Of a DNA stretch of 20,421 nucleotides, positions 1 to 7,290 are shown piece after piece (within the stretch, counting starts at the first letter, position 1; each line of letters starts with the position of its first letter). This DNA comes from Eubacterium sp. (lineage in GTDB: Bacteria > Bacillota > Clostridia > Oscillospirales > Acutalibacteraceae). The notes beneath the pieces were generated by a model. The model was not told the origin of the DNA, searched no databases, and worked only from the letters and a program-made list of their open reading frames with translations. A program made the translations under genes and the position numbers. The DNA lies in assembly GCA_029059925.1 (NCBI GenBank), contig JAIDVA010000317.1:1-20421 (forward strand), given 5' to 3'.

Positions 1-208
1 TGTGTATTCGGTGCGATGTTATTCCCCTATCAGGGGAAATGTCACGTAGTGACAAAAGAGTTCACATCGCACCCTACGAAAGTGTAGATTGCGTGATTCG
101 TAGGGGCGCACAGTGTGCGCCCGCCAGCATTATCGTTATGCCCACGGGCGATCAATGATCGCCCCTACGGTGATACCTCAATCCAACATTTAATATAAAC
201 AATAATTT
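1..208. repeat. Structured intergenic repeat, copy A (left end outside window)
   Basis: This copy runs from the window edge to the shared end sequence TAAACAATAATTT at 196-208, two bases before the stop codon of the neighbouring gene. It is rich in palindromes. A 10-bp stem is formed by GGTGCGATGT (10-19) and ACATCGCACC (64-73), and it encloses two smaller palindromes, a CCCCT/AGGGG hairpin and TGTCACGTAGTGACA. Further on come GGGCGCACAGTGTGCGCCC and GGGCGATCAATGATCGCCC (146-164). It is closely similar to the copy at 4012-4263, apart from about 25 extra bases just inside the right end. No coding potential was seen, and the left terminus cannot be defined here. Confidence 0.8.
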
Positions 209-209
209 A

Positions 210-743
210 TTATATCAATCCTCTGAAATGAAATTTTCGATATGCTTTTTTATAGGATTCAACAGCAATGTAATATCTCTCGTCCATATCAATATCATCA
301 GAACTATATGAATGAATAAGAAGCTTCATAGTCTTATTCATTTTCTTTGCTAATCTTGTACGTCTGCAAATTAAATAAACACCACCATCCTCTTGTGGTT
401 CTGTTCTGCCTGCCATATTTTCTATGATAATAACTTTATGGCGATTATTAAGCTCGGTCATTTTCGCCATAGCATCAAGCAGCTTTTTGCAGTTTTCCGT
501 CAAATTTGTTGATGTGCTTTTTAAAATATCTATTATGCAAGAATGTATCCACCATACATCTTCAACATCTGCAAAAAGCCTTGAAAAATAATCGCCCAGC
601 AATTCCTGACGCCATTGTTCGGTTATATCCGATGAAAGATTCAGTTTTTTAAATTCTTCATACTCCGGCAACGCTTCTCTGCACATATGAAAGCTTTGTC
701 CGTTAAATCTTTTGAAAAACTCCTCAGCTTCTGCTATATCCAT
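210..743 (-). CDS. Hypothetical protein, 177 aa
   Basis: I do not recognise this protein. The start is placed at the ATG at 743 because a strong ribosome binding site, GGGAGG, lies 8 bases upstream; the earlier in-frame ATG at 767 has none. The product is soluble, with no signal peptide or membrane segment. It is mostly helical and charged, begins MDIAEAEEFFKRF, and carries a Trp pair (DVWWIHS) near residue 80. The C-terminal third is basic (TRLAKKMNKTMK). It lies downstream of gatB but beyond a terminator-like hairpin at 798-828, so it may be a separate unit, although no clear promoter was seen. Its stop codon abuts repeat copy A. It could be an accessory gene, and no function is proposed. 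Confidence 0.7.
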   Translation of the reverse strand: MDIAEAEEFFKRFNGQSFHMCREALPEYEEFKKLNLSSDITEQWRQELLGDYFSRLFADVEDVWWIHSCIIDILKSTSTNLTENCKKLLDAMAKMTELNNRHKVIIIENMAGRTEPQEDGGVYLICRRTRLAKKMNKTMKLLIHSYSSDDIDMDERYYIAVESYKKAYRKFHFRGLI

Positions 744-797
744 AACGCAAGCCTCCCTGCAATTCATTTATTTCAATATATCATACAATCAAACAAT

Positions 798-828
798 AAT
801 AAAGAGGCAGTTCATAAACCGCCTCTCA
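798..828 (-). terminator. Probable intrinsic terminator after gatB
   Basis: Read on the minus strand just after the gatB stop, GAGGCGGTT pairs with AACTGCCTC, with one G-U pair and a 4-base loop. A T-rich stretch (TTTATTATT) follows. The U-run is interrupted, so termination may be partial. Confidence 0.6.
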
Positions 829-832
829 TTCT

Positions 833-2242
833 TTAACCTATTAATTCTCTTATAATAGCCTCTGCTTTTGTTACATCTGCCTTGCCGCGTGAATTTTTCA
901 TAACATAGCCGAACATAACATTGATTGCCTTATCCTTACCGTTTTTGATATCCTCAACAGCCTTAGGGTTCGCATCAATCGCACCCTGACAAAGAACTCT
1001 GAGATCATCATTCGAAAGTCCTGCAAGATCCTCTGCCTTGATATACTCTGTCACATCTGCACCACTTTCAAGCATCTGTGCAAGAACATCCTTTGCCTTG
1101 TTGGCTCTGATTTTCTTTTCATCAATCAGATTAACCAACTCAGCAAGCTGCTTTGCGGTGGTTTTGATTTCAAAATTCTCCTTATCCTCTTCCGTCTGGA
1201 GCGTTGCATAGATTGTACCGATAATCATATTAAGCACATTACCTGCACTTGCACCCTCATTGACTGCATCATCAAAGAATTTTGTAACATTTCTGTATTT
1301 ATAGATAAGTCTTGCGTTATTCTCAGGCAAGCCCAAATCATCCACATATCTTTTAAGCTTAGCATCCGGCAGCTCAGGAAGTGATGCACGGATATCCTCT
1401 ACCATTTTAGGAGAGATATAAAATCTAAGGATATCAGGCTCAGGGAAATAACGGTAATCGTCAGCATTCTCCTTTGTACGAAGAACATAAACGGTATCGC
1501 TGTTTGCATCGTAGCGCATCGTTGACTGGATAATTTTTTCGCCTGAATCAAGAATATCCTCCTGTCTTTCCATTTCAAGCTCCATTGCACGAACAATGTT
1601 TGAAAGGGAGTTGATATTCTTAATTTCGGTCCTTGTGCCCCAAGGCTCGCCCGGCTGATGAATGGACACATTGACATCACAGCGCATTGAGCCTTCCTGC
1701 ATCTTACAGTCAGATACACCGACATTACGCATAATAAGCTGGAGCTTTTCTGCATATTCCTTTGCTTCTTCAGGAGATGAAATATCTGCCATGGATACAA
1801 TTTCAATAAGAGGAACACCGCCGCGGTTGTAGTCAACATAGGTATAACCGCCGTCGTGAACAAGCTTACCTGCGTCCTCTTCAATATGAATACGCTCAAT
1901 TCTGATTTTCTTGCCCGAATCAAGCTCAACATAACCGTTTACACAAACAGGCTCGTCAAACTGTGAAATCTGATACGCCTTTGGAAGGTCAGGATAAACA
2001 TAGTTTTTTCTGTCCATATGAGAGTTATTGTTTATATCGCAGTGAACTGCAAGTCCTGCACGAACAGCAAATTCAATAACCTTTTTGTTAAGCACCGGCA
2101 GTGCACCGGGCTGACCTGTGCATACAGGACAGCAATGGGTGTTAGGCTCGCCGCCGAACTGCGTAGTACATCCGCAGAATATCTTTGTTTTTGTAGCAAG
2201 CTCAATATGAGTTTCGATACCGCATACTAACTGATAGCTCAA
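833..2242 (-). CDS. gatB: Asp/Glu-tRNA(Asn/Gln) amidotransferase subunit B
   Basis: GatB is the kinase and tRNA-binding subunit of the GatCAB complex. It phosphorylates Glu or Asp on mischarged tRNA(Gln) or tRNA(Asn) so that ammonia released by GatA can form Gln-tRNA or Asn-tRNA. The N-terminal catalytic cradle is clear: GIETHIEL at residues 8-15, a zinc site with Cys in CGC (23-25) and CCPVC (37-41), then VDYNRGGVPLIEIV. The C-terminal half has the helical tail domain shared with YqeY. At 469 residues it is close to normal length. The start is TTG at 2242, supported by GGGAGGTG seven bases upstream. It overlaps the gatA stop as TTGA, which implies translational coupling. It is the last gene of gatC-gatA-gatB. 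Confidence 0.97.
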   Translation of the reverse strand: MSYQLVCGIETHIELATKTKIFCGCTTQFGGEPNTHCCPVCTGQPGALPVLNKKVIEFAVRAGLAVHCDINNNSHMDRKNYVYPDLPKAYQISQFDEPVCVNGYVELDSGKKIRIERIHIEEDAGKLVHDGGYTYVDYNRGGVPLIEIVSMADISSPEEAKEYAEKLQLIMRNVGVSDCKMQEGSMRCDVNVSIHQPGEPWGTRTEIKNINSLSNIVRAMELEMERQEDILDSGEKIIQSTMRYDANSDTVYVLRTKENADDYRYFPEPDILRFYISPKMVEDIRASLPELPDAKLKRYVDDLGLPENNARLIYKYRNVTKFFDDAVNEGASAGNVLNMIIGTIYATLQTEEDKENFEIKTTAKQLAELVNLIDEKKIRANKAKDVLAQMLESGADVTEYIKAEDLAGLSNDDLRVLCQGAIDANPKAVEDIKNGKDKAINVMFGYVMKNSRGKADVTKAEAIIRELIG

Positions 2243-3699
2243 AGCGTAACACCTCCCTCAAAATCTGCAACGCCGTTTTCAACATTCTTTTCATAAAAAT
2301 ATGCTGCGTTCATAATTGTTTTTTCGCTGAATTTTTTACCGATAAGCTGCATACCGATTGGTAATCCCTTGCTGTCATTCTTAATCGGAACGCTGATAGC
2401 AGGAACACCTGTAATGTTAATCGGAACAGTTGCGATATCTGAAAGATACATTTCGACAGGTGATGCACCGCTGTAGTTAAGTTCAAAGGCTGTATTCGGT
2501 GCTGTAGGAGCAATCAGAATATCACAGGTATTGAATATATCATCAAAATCTGCAATGAGATTCTCTCTGAGCAAGCAAGCCTTTTTGTAATAAGCATCAT
2601 AGTAACCTGACGAAAGCACATAGGTGCCAAGCATAATTCTGCGCTTAACCTCGTCACCAAAGCCCTCGGTACGGGTTTTTAAAATCATTTCCTCAACATC
2701 GTTAAAGCTTTCAGGTCTGTAGCCATAGCGGATACCGTCATATCTGCCAAGGTTTGAGGATGCCTCAGCACAGGCAATGATATAGTAAACAGGAAGTGCC
2801 TGCTTAAGAACAGGCAGGCTGATATCAATAATCTCTGCCCCATTATCCTCATAAAATTTGATTGCACCGTCAATTGCCTCTTTAAGCTCAGGATTGATGC
2901 CTTCAAAATATTCCTTGGCAACACCGATTTTCAAGCCCTTGACATCACTCTGTCCGAGTGTATCAGCGATATTCCCAAAATTAAAATCAACACTTGTCTG
3001 GTCGTTTGCATCAACACCGCTGATTGTATCAAATACCAAAGCAGTATCTTTAACTGAATTTGCAAGCACACCAATCTGGTCAAGTGATGAGCCGTAAGCA
3101 ATCAGACCGTAACGTGAAACTGCACCATAGGTTGGCTTAAGACCGACAATACCGCAGAAGGAGGCAGGCTGACGAACAGAGCCGCCTGTATCCGAACCGA
3201 GTGCATAGGCTGCAAGATTTGCACAAACAGCAGATGCACCGCCGCCTGATGAACCGCCGGTTACGTGGTTAACATTACGTGGATTGAGCGGAGCACCATA
3301 ACAGCTTGTTTCGCTTGTTGAGCCCATTGCAAATTCATCCATATTGGTTTTGCCAAGCATAACAGCACCCTGTGCCTTAAGCTTATTCCACACGGTTGAA
3401 TCGTAATATGGTCTGAAGCCTTCAAGAATTCTTGAACAGCAGGTAGTTAAGTCCCCATCTGAGCATATGTTATCCTTAAGCGTCATAGGAATACCTGTTA
3501 AAGCAGTTGCATTGCCGTTTGCAAGCATTGCATCTGCAAGCTTAGCATTTTCAAGCGCCTTGTCAAAGGTAGTTGAAACATAGGCATTATATTTTTTGTT
3601 ATCAGCCTCAATAGCGGCAATATATTTTTCGGTAAGCTCTACTGATGATATTTCCTTATTTTTAAGCATTTGTGATAACGGAGTAATAAGCTCTCTCAT
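2239..3699 (-). CDS. gatA: Asp/Glu-tRNA(Asn/Gln) amidotransferase subunit A
   Basis: GatA is the glutaminase subunit of GatCAB. It releases ammonia from glutamine and channels it to GatB. The amidase-signature Ser-cisSer-Lys triad is visible as K75 (GIPMTLKDN), S150 (TGGSSGGG) and S174 (DTGGSVRQPAS), with the family's usual spacing. The length of 486 residues is typical. The gene follows gatC with one base between stop and start, and its own stop overlaps the gatB start. All three subunits are therefore probably made from one mRNA in fixed proportion. No damage is seen. Confidence 0.98.
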   Translation of the reverse strand: MRELITPLSQMLKNKEISSVELTEKYIAAIEADNKKYNAYVSTTFDKALENAKLADAMLANGNATALTGIPMTLKDNICSDGDLTTCCSRILEGFRPYYDSTVWNKLKAQGAVMLGKTNMDEFAMGSTSETSCYGAPLNPRNVNHVTGGSSGGGASAVCANLAAYALGSDTGGSVRQPASFCGIVGLKPTYGAVSRYGLIAYGSSLDQIGVLANSVKDTALVFDTISGVDANDQTSVDFNFGNIADTLGQSDVKGLKIGVAKEYFEGINPELKEAIDGAIKFYEDNGAEIIDISLPVLKQALPVYYIIACAEASSNLGRYDGIRYGYRPESFNDVEEMILKTRTEGFGDEVKRRIMLGTYVLSSGYYDAYYKKACLLRENLIADFDDIFNTCDILIAPTAPNTAFELNYSGASPVEMYLSDIATVPINITGVPAISVPIKNDSKGLPIGMQLIGKKFSEKTIMNAAYFYEKNVENGVADFEGGVTL

Positions 3700-3700
3700 T

Positions 3701-3988
3701 TTATATTCCTCCCTTCACACAGAACATACCCTTTGAACCGCTGACATTAGAAAGAATTTTTTCGTTAGGGAGTGATTCCTTAACAACATCCTCTCTGAAA
3801 TCCTCTGCAGGGGTTGCAGATGACGATACATTTCTGATTTTATCAGCATCACCTTCAACAGAATTGTTGATTGTATCGGCAAAGGCGATAATATCGTCCA
3901 TATCCTTAATTATTTTATCAAGCTCCTCGTCTGAAAAGTCAAGACGTGCCAGACGAGCAAGCTTTAATACTTCGTCCTTGGTAATCAT
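3701..3988 (-). CDS. gatC: Asp/Glu-tRNA(Asn/Gln) amidotransferase subunit C
   Basis: GatC is the small subunit that wraps around GatA and steadies the GatA-GatB interface. The 95-residue length, the opening ITKDEVLKLARLARLDFSDEE and the tail with NVSGSKGMFCVKGGI fit the family. The ribosome binding site GAGGTG lies five bases before the ATG. It is the first gene of gatC-gatA-gatB. The 280 bases upstream hold repeat copy B, whose left terminus lies about 24 bases from the start codon. I found no convincing sigma-A promoter there; the best candidate is a weak TTGTTG / TATAAA pair partly inside the element. The operon may depend on read-through from aspS or on a promoter inside the element. Confidence 0.95.
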   Translation of the reverse strand: MITKDEVLKLARLARLDFSDEELDKIIKDMDDIIAFADTINNSVEGDADKIRNVSSSATPAEDFREDVVKESLPNEKILSNVSGSKGMFCVKGGI

Positions 3989-4011
3989 AATTACACCTCG
4001 TTGTAGTTGTA

Positions 4012-4263
4012 AAATTATTGTTTATATTAGTAAGCGTTGGTCCAACAATCGTAGGGAACGATGCCTACATCGTTCCGTTGGTATGTGACGGTACGATGTT
4101 ATTCCCCTGTCAGGGGAAATGTCACGTAGTGACAAAAGGGTTCACATCGCGCCCTACGAAAGCGTAGATTACGTGATTCGTAGGGGCGCACAGTGTGCAC
4201 CCGCCAACATTATCGTTGTGCCCACGGGCGAACAATGTTCGCCCCTACGATAAACAATAATTT
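4012..4263. repeat. MITE-like structured repeat, copy B (complete)
   Basis: This 252-bp element is bounded by perfect 13-bp inverted repeats: AAATTATTGTTTA at 4012-4024 and TAAACAATAATTT at 4251-4263. Inside are GGAACGATGcctaCATCGTTCC, TTCCCCTG/CAGGGGAA (4102-4118), TGTCACgtaGTGACA (4120-4134), CTACGaaagCGTAG, GGGCGCAC/GTGTGCACCC and GGGCGAACAATGTTCGCCC (4226-4244). No transposase is encoded, so it would have to be moved by an enzyme encoded elsewhere. It fills the gap between the small gene after aspS and gatC. A target-site duplication could not be settled, because the flanks are AT-rich. Whether the interior acts as DNA or as structured RNA cannot be told from this window alone. Confidence 0.8.
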
Positions 4264-4268
4264 AAATA

Positions 4269-4625
4269 TTATACTATTAAACTCTCTAATTCAGCTAATG
4301 AAAGTCCTTTAATCAAAAGCGCATTTTCATTGCTGTCAATAGCATACTGCTCTGCTTTTTTCAAAGCCATGAAATAATCTGCATCACCGATTATGGAATC
4401 CTTACTTGTACTAACAAATACCATCTTCCAATCGGAAACAGGTTTACCATCAATTCCATATTCCAATTGCGGTGCTTTCAACAGTATTGTTTCAGTTTCT
4501 TCGGTAAGTGCAACAGCACCAAAGGGACTTCCATCCGGTTTAGCATAGAATTTGGGTACTGCTTTATAAGCGTTATTCCAATCAACTATCTCTTTTTTCC
4601 CTTTTAGCTTATCAAATAATCCCAT
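4269..4625 (-). CDS. Hypothetical protein, 118 aa
   Basis: I do not recognise this family. The start is set at the ATG at 4625 (protein MGLFDKLKGKKE...) because AGGTGA lies eight bases upstream; a longer in-frame start at 4646 would place that site inside the gene. The protein is soluble and has no signal peptide. It opens with a short basic amphipathic segment and then has a mixed alpha/beta pattern with conserved-looking YAKPDGSPFGAVAL and an acidic end (LSLAELESLIV). The gene starts 23 bases after aspS, so it is very probably on the aspS transcript under the T-box. Its stop lies five bases from the end of repeat copy B. Confidence 0.75.
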   Translation of the reverse strand: MGLFDKLKGKKEIVDWNNAYKAVPKFYAKPDGSPFGAVALTEETETILLKAPQLEYGIDGKPVSDWKMVFVSTSKDSIIGDADYFMALKKAEQYAIDSNENALLIKGLSLAELESLIV

Positions 4626-4648
4626 TTTTATTTCACCTGAAAACACAC

Positions 4649-6400
4649 TTACTTTCTCAATTTAATATGAACCTCACGGAGCTGCTGCTCGGTGATTTCA
4701 TTAGGTGCACCGCACATCAAATCCTGCGCCTTGCCGTCCATTGGGAACGGAATAACCTCGCGGATATTCTCTTCATTTCTGAGCAGCATAATCATACGGT
4801 CAACACCCGGTGCCATACCTGCGTGAGGAGGAGCACCAAACTGGAATGCAGTATAAAGCGCACCGAATTTTTCCTTAAGCACCTCTTCATCATAACCTGC
4901 AATCTCAAATGCCTTTTTCATTACATCAATATCGTGGTTACGAACAGCACCTGATGAAAGCTCAACGCCGTTACAAACAATATCATACTGATAAGCAAGG
5001 ATTGTGAGCGGGTCTTCATTTTCAAGTGCATCCAAACCGCCCTGCGGCATTGAGAACGGGTTGTGTGTAAAGCCGATTTTCTTTTCCTCTTCCTTATATT
5101 CATACATCGGGAAGTCGTTGATAAAGCAGAAACGATAAGCCTTCTTTTCAATAAGGTCGAACATTTCGCCGAGCTTTGTTCTGATCTGACCTGCATAGCT
5201 TGCTGCCTTAGCCTCGGCATCAGCAATAAAGAAAATTGTATCGCCGATTTCAAGTGATGCCATATCTGCAAGTTCTGTCTTCATATCATCAGGAATGAAC
5301 TTATCGATAGGTCCTTTATATGACTTATCCTCCTGAACCAGAAGATAACCGAGACCGCCCATACCGATTGACTGCGCAAATTTAAGGAGCTTTTCGTGCT
5401 TACCCTTCGAAATTTCAGCGTGCACCTTAATTGCCCTTACTGTCTGACCGTGAAACGGCTTGAATGTGCAGCGCTGGAAGAAATCTGTTACATCAATAAT
5501 TTCAAGCGGATTTCTGAGGTCCGGCTTATCTGTACCATACTTCAGCATGGCGTCTTTATAGCTGATAACAGGATAAGGAGCATCTGTTACCTCGTAGCCT
5601 TCAGGTGCAAATTTCTTAAAGGTTTTGGTTAAAATTTCCTCACCAACCTTAAATACATCCTCCTGTGTGGCAAAGCTCATTTCAAAGTCAAGCTGATAGA
5701 ATTCACCCGGTGAACGGTCAGCTCTTGCATCCTCATCTCTGAAGCAAGGTGCAATCTGGAAATACTTGTCAATGCCTGATACCATAAGCAGCTGCTTATA
5801 CTGCTGAGGTGCCTGAGGCAGAGCATAGAACTTACCCTTGTGCACACGACTTGGTACTACATAGTCACGTGCACCCTCTGGTGATGATGCACAGAGAATC
5901 GGTGTCTGTATCTCCAAAAATCCCATATTGGTCATTTCCTGTCTTAAGAAAGAAATGACATTGCTTCTAAAAATCATATTTTCCTTGACTTTCTGATTTC
6001 TGAGGTCAAGAAAACGATATTGTAATCTCTTATCCTCCCTTGTCTCCTTAGAGGTCTGGATTTCAAAAGGCAGTGGCTGACGTACCTTGCCGAGCATTGT
6101 AACCTTGTGCGCCTCAACCTCAATTGTACCTGTTGCGATTTTAGGGTTTACTGTCTCCTCATCTCTCTTCTCAACAAGTCCCTCAATTGAGATGCAATCC
6201 TCTTTTGAAATACCATCAAGCAAGGTTGTGTCGCGCATAACCACCTGCATAACACCATTCATATCACGAAGGTCAATAAATGATACACCGCCGTGGTCAC
6301 GAATATTCTCTACCCAGCCTGCAATTTTAACTGTGCTGTCGATATCAGCCTCTGAAAACTGATCCATTGTTTTTGTTCTGTAAAGTGTTGAAAGCTCCAT
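4649..6400 (-). CDS. aspS: Aspartyl-tRNA synthetase, probably non-discriminating
   Basis: This is a bacterial-type class IIb synthetase of 583 residues that attaches Asp to tRNA(Asp) and, if non-discriminating, to tRNA(Asn). The order is an N-terminal OB-fold anticodon domain (to about 105), the catalytic domain with motif 2 FRDEDARADRSPGEF (R221) and motif 3 GVDRMIMLL (R535), and a GAD insertion between them. The OB fold reads RDHGG with His36. The matching His in other bacterial AspRS is associated with tolerance of tRNA(Asn), while discriminating enzymes such as that of E. coli have Leu. The second position discussed for this trait (Gly) appears here as Glu, so the call is not complete. 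The start at 6400 has AAGGAG seven bases upstream; a longer frame extends into the T-box leader and is rejected. Expression is governed by a T-box. Confidence 0.96.
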   Translation of the reverse strand: MELSTLYRTKTMDQFSEADIDSTVKIAGWVENIRDHGGVSFIDLRDMNGVMQVVMRDTTLLDGISKEDCISIEGLVEKRDEETVNPKIATGTIEVEAHKVTMLGKVRQPLPFEIQTSKETREDKRLQYRFLDLRNQKVKENMIFRSNVISFLRQEMTNMGFLEIQTPILCASSPEGARDYVVPSRVHKGKFYALPQAPQQYKQLLMVSGIDKYFQIAPCFRDEDARADRSPGEFYQLDFEMSFATQEDVFKVGEEILTKTFKKFAPEGYEVTDAPYPVISYKDAMLKYGTDKPDLRNPLEIIDVTDFFQRCTFKPFHGQTVRAIKVHAEISKGKHEKLLKFAQSIGMGGLGYLLVQEDKSYKGPIDKFIPDDMKTELADMASLEIGDTIFFIADAEAKAASYAGQIRTKLGEMFDLIEKKAYRFCFINDFPMYEYKEEEKKIGFTHNPFSMPQGGLDALENEDPLTILAYQYDIVCNGVELSSGAVRNHDIDVMKKAFEIAGYDEEVLKEKFGALYTAFQFGAPPHAGMAPGVDRMIMLLRNEENIREVIPFPMDGKAQDLMCGAPNEITEQQLREVHIKLRK

Positions 6401-6431
6401 ATCAAATCTCCTTTTTAATTTATAAAAAAGT

Positions 6432-6470
6432 AAAAAAGCAGTCTCAAGTCCAAATAGGACGAAAGACTGC
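6432..6470 (-). terminator. T-box-controlled terminator upstream of aspS
   Basis: On the minus strand GCAGTCT pairs with AGACTGC, with an inner GTCC/GGAC helix, followed by six T residues. The 5' flank is the T-box antiterminator sequence, which is the usual mutually exclusive arrangement. Confidence 0.92.
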
Positions 6471-6662
6471 TTCCGTGGTACCACCTAAATTAGCCGTTAA
6501 ATCCGACTCACTCAAAAGGATTAACGCTCCCTGCACGCCCGAGTCTACTTGTATAAATATACTTTCTTTCGGGAACTCATAGGTGTTTTTCGCACTTTGC
6601 ATATACTGTCTTGCACCAACCGACAGCTCTCTGAAACAGTGGCAAAGGCTACTCGCCTAATC
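6432..6662 (-). promoter_or_regulatory. T-box leader of aspS with AAC (Asn) specifier
   Basis: This is a tRNA-sensing leader. Stem I has a GAGTAG loop-E strand (6654-6649), the AGAGAG bulge (near 6632-6627) and the GGTG apical motif (6617-6614). CTTTGC pairs with GCAAAG, and TAGG with CCTA. On the 3' side of the specifier loop the order GAA-A-AAC-A is seen, with AAC at 6587-6585; no GAC or GAT fits that place. A long stem follows (GTTAATCC with GGATTTAAC). The T-box sequence AGGTGGTACCACGG is at 6486-6473, and a terminator at 6470-6432. Uncharged tRNA should favour the antiterminator and allow aspS transcription. The specifier reading is by pattern, not by a folded model. Confidence 0.93.
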
Positions 6663-6684
6663 ATAGTTTTATATTATCACAGAT

Positions 6685-6713
6685 ATAATAACACGTTAAA
6701 ATGCTTTAGTCAA
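6685..6713 (-). promoter_or_regulatory. Sigma-A promoter of the aspS T-box transcript
   Basis: TTGACT (6713-6708) and TATTAT (6690-6685) are separated by 17 bases, and the T-box leader begins about 25 bases further on. The -35 box overlaps the last codon and stop of the preceding membrane-protein gene. Confidence 0.85.
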
Positions 6714-7290
6714 CATTTTTGTTTATAACTCTGTTACATATTATATGCAAAACAAATTCCAAAATGTATATAACAAGTGTAACGTACCAACCGATACCCA
6801 TACCGCCAATTATAACACCAAGCACTACAAATACAGCTGTATTTATTACACTAAATATTATATTTCTGATTAAGCCTGTTTTTGTTGAAGAAAACAGTGA
6901 TGAAATAATAACTGCAAGTGACAGCACAACCACAAGCGCCATACTGATAAGCGGCATCATAACATCGCCAATTTCGACAGTACTTTTAATCAGACCCATA
7001 ATCACTGTAATAAGACTCACATTATCATACATTGGAAGACACATTGAAGCAAGCGGTGTAAAGAATAAAACGAGTCTTACAATAAGCAAAGGAGATGCGA
7101 TTGACGATGATTTGATTATATTAAGAAATTTGTTTACTGCATCAACCTCTTTTTGTGCAAGTGCAGCATCAGTCTTTAAATTTTCATCAAGATTATAATA
7201 AAGCAGATTAACACCGCAATACGGGCATTTATCCTTCATATAAAACGGACTGAGCTTTTTGCCGCATTTAGGACAGGCATCATTCTTCAT
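6706..7290 (-). CDS. Small zinc-ribbon membrane protein, 194 aa
   Basis: The protein opens with a zinc-ribbon pair, CPKCG (C6, C9) and CPYCG (C22, C25). A short helical linker follows, then about four hydrophobic segments (roughly residues 62-82, 104-130, 135-158 and 162-185). It is therefore probably anchored in the membrane with the ribbon in the cytoplasm. The start at 7290 is chosen for its strong AGGAGGTG seven bases upstream; a longer frame from 7329 has no such site. It overlaps the end of the GPH transporter gene by 11 bases, so the two are translationally coupled and on one mRNA. I do not recognise a named family, and a regulatory or accessory role for the transporter is only inference from the overlap. 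Confidence 0.85.
   Translation of the reverse strand: MKNDACPKCGKKLSPFYMKDKCPYCGVNLLYYNLDENLKTDAALAQKEVDAVNKFLNIIKSSSIASPLLIVRLVLFFTPLASMCLPMYDNVSLITVIMGLIKSTVEIGDVMMPLISMALVVVLSLAVIISSLFSSTKTGLIRNIIFSVINTAVFVVLGVIIGGMGIGWYVTLVIYILEFVLHIICNRVINKNVD

Noticed and set aside
1399..1932. 177-codon minus-strand ORF inside gatB
   Set aside because: It is an alternative frame within the complete and well-conserved gatB.
4100..4250. CRISPR array or tRNA-like cluster in the palindromic repeats
   Set aside because: The palindromes differ from each other and have no regular repeat-spacer spacing; no tRNA arm pattern or cas gene is present.
6401..6484. Longer N-terminus of AspRS starting at 6484
   Set aside because: The extension would translate the T-box terminator, and AAGGAG points to the ATG at 6400.
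6719..7198. 159-codon plus-strand ORF
   Set aside because: It is antisense to the zinc-ribbon membrane protein, whose Cys pairs and strong ribosome binding site make it the real gene.
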